Of a stretch of DNA of 27,275 nucleotides, positions 20,668-27,275 are shown piece by piece. Location: the NCBI GenBank assembly GCA_021464525.1, contig JADRCO010000737.1:1-27275 (forward strand). The letters run 5' to 3'. The notes under the pieces are model-generated. The model was not told the origin of the DNA. It saw only the letters and a list, made by a program, of their open reading frames with translations, and searched no databases. A program made the position numbers and the translations under genes. The stretch is from Rhizophagus sp. LPA8_4_AMF. Taxonomy: Eukaryota > Glomeromycota > Glomeromycetes > Glomerales > Glomeraceae. The first letter of the stretch is position 1; the number at the start of each line of letters is the position of its first letter.

Positions 20668-22787
20668 TTAAAAAACTAATTCGAATATAGTATCATAGTG
20701 TTTTCCAGTTCGAACATTTCTTGCTTTAGCAACAAGTTCCAGTTTTCCAAAAATTAATGAAAATTCAATTTTACGGCTTTTTCCGAGATGAACATCTGGT
20801 AATTGTATTTGTAATTCACCAAGAAATCTCATACCAGGTTCATTACAAAATTTGGCATCTAATTCAGTTGTTAAATATATTGGAAATGAAATGGATTTTT
20901 GTTTTGGATCGGGAGGAATATAAGTATCGGTAAATTTCTCATCAATTCCTACTTTTGTACCACGCGTTACTAATCTTTCAAACACATAAGTCAAATAGCG
21001 AGCTTCTGGTACTATTTGACTTTTTGGATCTCCTGCTTGTCGGTATCTAGCTCCTTTAATTCCATAAGTATATTTCAAAGTACGGTCTACTATCGTACTC
21101 ATTTTAAGTCCATAGTCACAAGCCCCACGAACAACAGCCGCGATAGGTTGCCTTGGCACAATAATTGGTGGTCCGAATTCTTTTTTAACTCTCATTTGTA
21201 AATATTTTGATTCGCTAAATCCTCCCACAAGGAATATAGCGTTGCATACTTCATTACTAGAACTAAGCTGTCCACGAATTAGTCTAATAATTTTTCCAAT
21301 AGCTGGATCAAACATAGATTTTAGATCTTCAAAATCTATATAAATAATCCAATCATCATCTTCCATTTTTTCTTTAATGTCACCATTACAATATTGTTTC
21401 AAAATGGGACATATTTCTTCAATATCAAATTCAAAAGGTTCAAAACCAATTGGATTGCCCGTAAAATGAAATTTTAATTTTGAACAGAATTGCTGTATCA
21501 TATATTGCATTTGACCATAATTATTTTCTATAAGCAGATTTATGGTCGCTCGACCAAGTTTACGACTAAGAAATTTAATAAATTCTCTATCAACATAAGT
21601 TCCACCACAAAAATCTCCAGTTCGTTCAGTAATCTCACTAAGTTTATTTTGTCTTAACAATTTACGTGTTGTAAGATCAACAGTTCCACCTCCACAATCA
21701 ACCACCATAAATGACGCTATTTATAAAGAAAAGATTATGTTAACAAAAGTTTACTTCTTTCACATTAAATTGTAAAGTAAAATACAAACAATTAACTGGG
21801 ACCAATCTACTACTTGGTTTATTTTGTTTATTTTGTTCTTCAAGATTTCGCATGCAATAGATTGCAGCAGCTTCAGCTAAATATTACAAATAACACAATA
21901 AATAAAAATGAAATAAATACTTTTAAAAAAATAAAAGAATTGTATTTTTACTTACGTTCAGTTGTAAATTCGATTTTATTTGATTCTTTACTGTTCGTCA
22001 ATCCAGCATTATAAAGACACTTTCTCATAGTATCTTTTGCACGATCATCAAACTCTGCAGGAATGCTTATAACAAGAAGAACGTGTTCAAAGAATTTTAA
22101 ACCATGCCATCGAGTAGAAATAGTTTCTTTAATCAACTATTTAAAAATATAATTATAAAAAGCTATTTGGAAAATTTTTTAAAAAATAATTTTATGAAGT
22201 AATTTTATACCTTTCCTAGATTTACAAATAATAAGTTAATTATAGAATAAAATAGGAAATTACGTATTTAAATTGGTTTACCTAATTCACGTAAATAATC
22301 ACTTATTGCTTTCTCGCAACTTAATTGATGAGGAAGCGAGGGTTTTTCATTTTGAGGAAGATTTCCTAAATGAAGTTTAAAAAGTTCTACAGATTTTGAA
22401 ACTGATAAATTTTTAGTTTTACGAGTTGGCTTTTGGGCCAAAGCAGGATTTCCCCATTTAATAACATTTTGATAATTGGAATCATATTGAAGAACTGTAT
22501 TAGTTTTCAATGACCCAATTTGTTGAGGCCAAACATCATTTGTGATAATTTCGGGACTTGCTCGATTAGCATATGCGAATCCCTATCAATCGTTATCGCA
22601 ATAATAGTTAATTATTTCATTAAATAAATAAATAAATTAATGACTCGAGGTAATTAATTAACTTACAGAAAATGTGGTTCCAAAATCTAATAATAAAATT
22701 AACGAATTTAAATAGCATTCATTTTAATAAAAAGATATTAAAACTTTCATAATTATTACCTATGGCAACTACTACACGTGTACCCAT
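20668..22787 (-). CDS. Hsp70-like (HSPA12-like) ATPase, locus 7, 7 exons
   Basis: Predicted exons: 22760-22787, 22667-22686, 22282-22582, 22211-22215, 21956-22136, 21790-21876, 20668-21716. The sum is 1671 nt, giving 556 aa and a TAA stop, with no internal stop. Motifs: DFGTTFS at about 10, EPEAAAIYC near 178, VVDCGGGTVDLTTRKL at about 212, FLVGGFSESKYLQ at about 369. A basic, Ser-rich linker (QKPTRKTKN) precedes VELFKLHL. Unlike loci 1-3, everything after VVDCGG is one 1049-nt exon. The segment after EPEAAAIYC is longer (a NKQNK-rich insert), and the C-terminus ends FELVF. It is the only intact member of the locus 5/7/8 subgroup. ATP binding is well supported; the client and pathway are not known. 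Confidence 0.9.
22211..22215 (-). other. 5-nt microexon of locus 7 (GAAAG)
   Basis: This lies between a TCTAG acceptor and a GTATAA donor, with introns of 66 nt (22216-22281) and 74 nt (22137-22210). It encodes Gly-Lys with the preceding G. Skipping gives TTA GTT GAT TAA. Confidence 0.78.
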
Positions 22788-22836
22788 TTTTTAGTAAAAG
22801 AATACTGCGTGTTCTTTTCCAAGGAAAAAACGCTTC

Positions 22837-22845
22837 CTATTTATA
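22837..22845 (-). promoter_or_regulatory. TATA box of locus 7
   Basis: TATAAATAG followed by GAAGC, about 50 nt upstream of the ATG. It shares this 14-mer with loci 5 and 8, but the sequence further upstream differs. Confidence 0.65.
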
Positions 22846-23034
22846 ATCAAAATAAGGGTTCAAAAACTTTGTTTTATTACTTTATTACACCACGCATTTT
22901 GGTGTTACGACGATGTATATACGAAAATGATTTGCACAAAAGCAGAAATTAGAATGAATGACCTGATAAAATTTCACAATTGGCTGCGATAACCCATAAA
23001 AAATAAAAAAGTGGGAGTATAAATGCACGATTAA

Positions 23035-23198
23035 GTCTTATCAACTATTTTTGTACCACGTATAACTTGCGCACTTGTGAACTTATTTGGTAGTCTCTTA
23101 TCTGTTACTTAATTCCATTAGTATATTGCCGCGAAATAATTGGTGTAACTAATTTCAATTTTATTCTTATATATAAATATTTGGTCTGCTAACATGAA
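23035..23198 (-). pseudogene. Hsp70-like last-exon fragment
   Basis: The minus strand matches parts of the last exon in order. First comes a decayed FSESKY segment (about 23170-23198), then the IIVPRQPIAA region (around 23140), the TYGI segment (about 23110), and finally TRGTKV with the conserved GTGGTACAAA (near 23055). About 90 bases are missing inside. It lies just upstream of locus 7, between it and locus 8, so it is the relic of a further tandem copy. Confidence 0.6.
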
Positions 23199-23283
23199 TC
23201 CCTGGATTCATATGTGCCGATTTGACGCATCATACCAATTCCCATTTACTATGCATGCAATGCGTCAAATCCGCCTATGTGTA
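23195..23283. repeat. Short inverted repeat with an inner palindrome
   Basis: CATATGTGCCGATTTGACGC (from 23209) is inverted at 23260-23283, with ATTTGACGCAT identical in both arms and a 29-bp loop. A perfect 16-bp palindrome TGAATCCCTGGATTCA sits at 23195-23210. It is probably a small MITE remnant inserted next to, or into, the Hsp70-like scrap. Confidence 0.5.
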
Positions 23284-23450
23284 TAGCTTTAACGGACCAA
23301 TATTTTTATCACAAAGGTATCAAATGAAAATTAGTGTTTATTACGTCAAATTATCCAAGAAATCTTTAATAGTATAAATTTCATTTGCGCATGTGTGCGC
23401 CATGATATTAAACGATATCAGATATTAATAATATAAATTTAAATAAAGCC
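23284..23450. other. Intergenic DNA
   Basis: No gene seen. The short palindrome-like ATGCGC/GCGCAT lies near 23389. Confidence 0.3.
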
Positions 23451-23456
23451 TTTATT
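23451..23456 (-). terminator. Polyadenylation signal of locus 8
   Basis: AATAAA in TGAAATAGAATAAAGG, minus strand, about 50 nt past the TGA stop. It matches the 3' end of locus 7. Confidence 0.5.
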
Positions 23457-23507
23457 CTATTTCATAGGATATTTAAAAATTCGAAGCGAACAATAATAAG
23501 ATTTACA

Positions 23508-25577
23508 TCAATTTTGAAAATCTAATTCAAAACTAGCATCATAGATTATTTCATTCTGAAAATTTTTTGCTTTAGTAACAAGTTCCAATTTTCCAAAAAT
23601 TAGCGAAAATTCAATTTTACGATCTAATCCAAGATGAACATCTAGTAATTTTATACTTAATGTACCGAGTAATTTCATACCAGGTTCGTCACAAAATTCA
23701 GCACTTAATTCAGTTGTTATATATATCGGATATGAAATTTCAGTCTGATCTGGCATAGCAGGACAACTAACTGTACGAAATTCCTCACCAATTCCAACTT
23801 TTGTACCTCGTGTAAAGAAATGGTGAAATATCGTAATTTTAGTTTTATCATTTCCCTTAAAATTTTTTTTTCTATCTATTGGATCTCCATCTACCCAATT
23901 TCTATGAGTTTCAAATCCATAAGTATACTTCAAAGTACGATCTACTATAGTACTCATCTCGAGTCCATAATCACAAGCACCACGAACAATAGCTGCGATA
24001 GGTTGTTTTGGTACAATAATTGATGGAACTAATTTTCCGAATTCTTCTTTAACTCTCATTTGTAAATATTTTGATTCACTAAATCCTCCTACAAGAAATA
24101 TAGCAGAGCATTTATCTTTGCTAGAATCAAGTTGACCACGAATTTATCTAATAATCTTTCCAACAACCGGATCAAACATAGATTTTAAATCTTCAAAATT
24201 TATATCAATGGGTACCCAATCATTTTCTTCCATTTCTTCTTTGATATTATCATTACAATAGTGTTTCAAAACAGGACAAATTTCTTCAATATCAAATTCA
24301 AATGGATCAAAATCATTTTGATTTCCTGTAAAATGAAATTTCAATTTTTGACAGAATTGTTGAATCATGTATTGCATTTGACCATAATTATTTTCTCTAA
24401 GCAGATTTATAGTCGATTCACCAAGCTTATGACTAAGTATTTTAAAAAATTCTCTGTCGACATAAGATCCGCCACAAAAATCTCCAGTTCTTTCAGTGAT
24501 TTCGCTAAGTTTGTTATCTCGTAATAATCTACGAGTTGTAAGGTCTACAGTTCCACCTCCACAATCAACAACCATAAATGACGCTAAAAATAATAGATAA
24601 TGTTAATGAATTATCCCTCTTCCACATTAATTTTTAAAATAAAATCACCAACGATCATTTCATTCTGCCCCTTAAGATTCCGCATGCAATAAATTGCAGC
24701 AGCTTCAGCTAAAATATTACAAATAATATAATAATTAAAAATGAAATAAATGCCAAAAAAAAAAATTTTGCCTTTAATTTACAGTACGTTCAGTTGTAAA
24801 TTCAACTTTCTTCGATTCTTTACAGTCCGTCAATCCAGCACTATAGACATTTTCCCATAGTATCTTTTGCATGATCGTTGAACTCTGCTGGAATGTTTAT
24901 AACGAGGAGAATATGTTCAAAGAAATTTATCCCGTGCTATCGGGTAGGAATAGTTACCTAAATCAACTATTGAAATAAATTAAAACGATCTAATTATCTT
25001 AATTTTTTTTTTTTAAAAAAAAAAATTAATTATATGTAACTTTCCTACATAATAAGTTTTATCATGCTATAAGAATTAAGAATTGCATTTTTAAATTACA
25101 TAATTTGTAAATTTTATTTGTTTTCTTATTGCTTTTTCGTAATTTAATTGATGGGGAAGTGGTGGTTTTTCATTTTGAGGAATATTTTCTAAATGAAGTT
25201 AAGGATGATAAATCTTTATTTTTACGAGCGTGCTTTGATTGTTTTTGGGCTAAAGCAGGATTTCCCCATTTAATAACATTTTGATAATTAGAATCATATT
25301 GAAGAATTGTATTAGTTTTCATTACACCGATTTGTTGAGGCCAAACATCATTTGTAATAATTTCAGGATCCTGCTCGATTAGGATATGCGAATCCCTAGC
25401 AATCGTTATTATTTTCGCAATAAATATTAAAATTAAACTCAGATTCTCATGACTAACTTATCGAAAATGTGGTACCAATATATATTTATAAAAATAAACG
25501 GTTAATTTATTGTTAGTGTTTATATATTTTAATAAAAGGCTATACTTTCTTACCTATTGCACGCACCAAATATCCAT
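23508..25577 (-). pseudogene. Hsp70-like (HSPA12-like) pseudogene, locus 8
   Basis: It has the same 7-exon plan as loci 5 and 7, but lesions lie throughout. Exon 1 (ending at 25577) is four bases short and shifts into a stop. Exon 2 (about 25461) has lost its GT donor. Exon 3 has a base insertion near its start and deletions in the VELFKL and SDYL regions. The microexon GAAAG (about 25041-25045) keeps its acceptor but has lost its donor. Exon 5 contains a stop at the LIK position. The last exon (24585 to 23508) is well preserved apart from TTA to TAA at 24144-24146 in IIRLIRG, and it still has VVDCGGGTVDL and GTLSIKLLDVHLG. The 5' part has decayed far more than the 3' part. It carries the TATA and upstream block of locus 5. 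Confidence 0.85.
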
Positions 25578-25645
25578 GTTTTTTTTAAAAAGAAAAAAAT
25601 TACTGCGGTTTGTTGATAGAATTTTTTTAACATCAAAAAAGCTTC

Positions 25646-25654
25646 CTATTTATA
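25646..25654 (-). promoter_or_regulatory. TATA box of locus 8
   Basis: TATAAATAG followed by GAAGC, about 70 nt upstream of the decayed start codon, as in loci 5 and 7. Confidence 0.6.
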
Positions 25655-25680
25655 ATTATATACTTTACGTCATTATGTGT

Positions 25681-25753
25681 CAACCATTTTAGTACATTTT
25701 CCGGAGAAGAGGTTTATTTATCCACGATATAATATTAAATAGTAATGATTGTT
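25681..25753 (-). promoter_or_regulatory. Conserved upstream block, second copy
   Basis: The counterpart of 18358-18445: CCATTTTAGT, CCGGAGAA and AAATAGTAATGAT occur in the same order. Confidence 0.45.
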
Positions 25754-25765
25754 ATTACCAAAAAA

Positions 25766-26257
25766 AAATGAATACAGTACATTTTTAGAAAATTATTGAA
25801 AATGATATATGCATGTTATCTTTTCGAATATTTCGGTATACTTTCCGTATATTACCTGAATATTTTTCTGAACAAAAACATGTTATAATGCCGTTGTATA
25901 ATTAAAATACTAACTAATTCTTTTTACGTCTATGGGTAAGTTAAACCGAATTTAGTAAAGATTTTAAACACAGTTACGAAAAAACCGCTGTTACTCTTAG
26001 TGATACAGTAATAACTTGCTAATAATATCACGACAATAAAAAGAATTACTACTGTATTAAGGTTAATTTCAAATAAGCACGATTATAAAGTCATTTTTCC
26101 AAATAATCAAAATTTTGACAATTTGAAAATTTTAAATTGGAAAAATTGTTTTTAAACGAATTGGAAAATTTAATATGTAATAGATAAGAGGTTCGAGCTA
26201 AAAGATATTATCGTTCAAAAATATTATTCTCAAAACCTTATCATACGGGTCTGGTAC
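25766..26257. other. Gene-free stretch
   Basis: AT-rich DNA with no supported gene, RNA or clear repeat. Confidence 0.4.
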
Positions 26258-26336
26258 GAAATCCCGAAACTCATAATCCCGAAAATCCCGAACCGGGCAG
26301 CATTATGCTTAATACCGGCCAATTTTTCGGGATTTC
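26258..26336. repeat. ATCCCGAA-repeat hairpin, possible MITE relic
   Basis: GAAATCCCGAAA at 26258-26269 is inverted exactly at 26325-26336. Between them lie two more ATCCCGAA copies (about 26276-26292) and CCGG-containing blocks that can pair (AACCGGGC and ACCGGCC). It is GC-richer than its surroundings. A lone TTCGGGATTTTG follows at about 26543. Confidence 0.5.
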
Positions 26337-26710
26337 ATTAATCTGTTCTCAGTACAATAAATCAATCACTAAAATTAAATAGTTTTTTAAAACAGTTTTT
26401 AGTATAAAGAAATAAATAGTGAAAAAAATTAATGAGTTAAAAAGTTACAGTTTAAGAATTTTTATAATAATCCTTGCGCACTCATGTCACCTTTATCATA
26501 ATTTTCTCACGTAATTTTTATAGTCAAACATATTACCATTCGTTCGGGATTTTGTATCAAACTTATCAAAGATCGATCTGTACAACAATATATCATCTCG
26601 TATATATGATGTATATATACTGTAAATTACTCATGATTAAATTATTTATAGTTAAAAAAACGTGTATATAGTTCGTACATTTATTTTCTTTTTTTCTTGG
26701 TTTATATCAT
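26337..26710. other. Gene-free stretch
   Basis: The only ORF (26474-26671, 65 aa, plus) has no motif. Nothing else was seen. Confidence 0.35.
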
Positions 26711-26980
26711 TAGTTTGTTCTAGATGAATGTGAAAAAATTACGATTCTATTTCTCAATGTGAGCCATATACTTATTTTTTTTTTTCATTCTTACATGGAT
26801 GGTGTATACTGAGCATGTTTCAAAAAAGAATATATTTGGTTCTTACATCGTACGTTAAATATATTATGATACTTATTTTTCACTAGTTTGTTCTAGATTA
26901 AATATTAAATATTTAAATTACGATTCTATTTATGTAATTGTGAGCCATATTTATTTAATAAAATATTCTTACACAGATTG
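26711..26980. repeat. Imperfect direct duplication, about 95 bp per copy
   Basis: Copies at about 26711-26800 and 26884-26980 share TAGTTTGTTCTAGAT, then ATTACGATTCTATTT, then TGTGAGCCATAT, then ATTCTTACA in the same order and spacing. The period is about 173 bp. Confidence 0.65.
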
Positions 26981-27103
26981 CATGTTAAGTTTATATTCTT
27001 TGTAATAATGGGTTGGGTTGACAAAAGCTGAGTATTTGTAGTGCTTTTTTTCGTGTTAATGAGTCATATGATTTTTATATTTAAAATCCCTAATTTCTCT
27101 CAA

Positions 27104-27170
27104 CTTTTAGCTTTGCTTTATTTTTATTTTTACAAATCTTTTAGCTTTGCTTTATTTTAATTTTACAAAT
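27104..27170. repeat. Two-unit tandem repeat, 34 and 33 bp
   Basis: CTTTTAGCTTTGCTTTATTT starts both units (27104 and 27138). Both end in TTTTACAAAT. Near-identical, so a recent duplication. Confidence 0.75.
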
Positions 27171-27199
27171 ACTAAACTAAATACCGTATAGCGCTGCAT

Positions 27200-27262
27200 A
27201 TAGTACCCCCGGTACTATTCAAAAAAGCCAGCCTAGATTGAATAGTACCCGGGGGGTACTAT
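27200..27262. repeat. Near-perfect hairpin with self-palindromic arms
   Basis: ATAGTACCCCCGGTACTATT (start 27200) is inverted at 27238-27262, with one C more and one G more in the right arm, around a 15-bp loop. Each arm is itself nearly palindromic around GTACC...GGTAC. It is GC-rich at the window edge and may be one end of a larger element. Confidence 0.65.
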
Positions 27263-27275
27263 GTGAGGAGGGGGG

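Noticed and set aside
1-27275. tRNA, rRNA or other structured RNA genes
   Set aside because: None recognised by eye on either strand; a covariance-model scan would be needed to exclude small ones.

Overview
The window is eukaryotic, strongly AT-rich DNA with short introns (mostly about 65-150 nt, GT...AG), TATA-type promoters and AATAAA-type 3' ends. The protein family, its tandem expansion and the base composition fit an arbuscular mycorrhizal fungus of the Rhizophagus type. That assignment rests on recognising the protein style, not on a database search.

The window is dominated by one family: a minus-strand tandem array of Hsp70-like (HSPA12-like) ATPase genes. I rebuilt the splicing by eye. 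Four loci are whole and keep frame across every junction: locus 1 (3171-5549, 9 exons, 563 aa), locus 2 (5818-8273, 9 exons, 553 aa), locus 3 (8838-11103, 9 exons in a different arrangement, 552 aa) and locus 7 (20668-22787, 7 exons, 556 aa). Two are nearly full-length pseudogenes (locus 5, 16118-18253; locus 8, 23508-25577). Four are scraps: 14391-14701 (-), 18485-19308 (+), 19377-19440 (+) and 23035-23198 (-). All whole copies keep the Hsp70 ATP-site motifs (phosphate-1 DFGTT[YF]S, EPEAA, phosphate-2 DCGGGTVD, adenosine FLVGGFSES). They lack a canonical Hsp70 peptide-binding domain and EEVD tail.

The only other convincing gene is a plus-strand ORF (11840-13657, 605 aa). It has an Asn-rich 6-residue repeat, a charged coiled coil and a globular C-terminal part of unknown function. 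It is divergent from locus 3 across about 740 bp.

Layout: 1-3112 is gene-free and holds two inverted-repeat DNA elements, one a Tc1/mariner-type element with TA target duplication. 3113-11103 is loci 1-3. 11104-13762 is the coiled-coil gene. 13763-16117 holds a gene remnant, a MITE-like inverted repeat and a local duplication. 16118-25770 is loci 5, 7 and 8 with inserted scraps. 25771-27275 is non-coding with several short repeats, ending in a near-palindromic hairpin.

The most interesting point is gene structure. Loci 1, 2, 5 and 7 need a 5-nt microexon (CCAAG, GAGAG, GAAAG, GAAAG) between two introns. Leaving it out gives an in-frame stop at the third codon across the new junction in all four. 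Locus 3 encodes the same two residues without the upstream intron. The paralogues also differ in at least three other intron positions.
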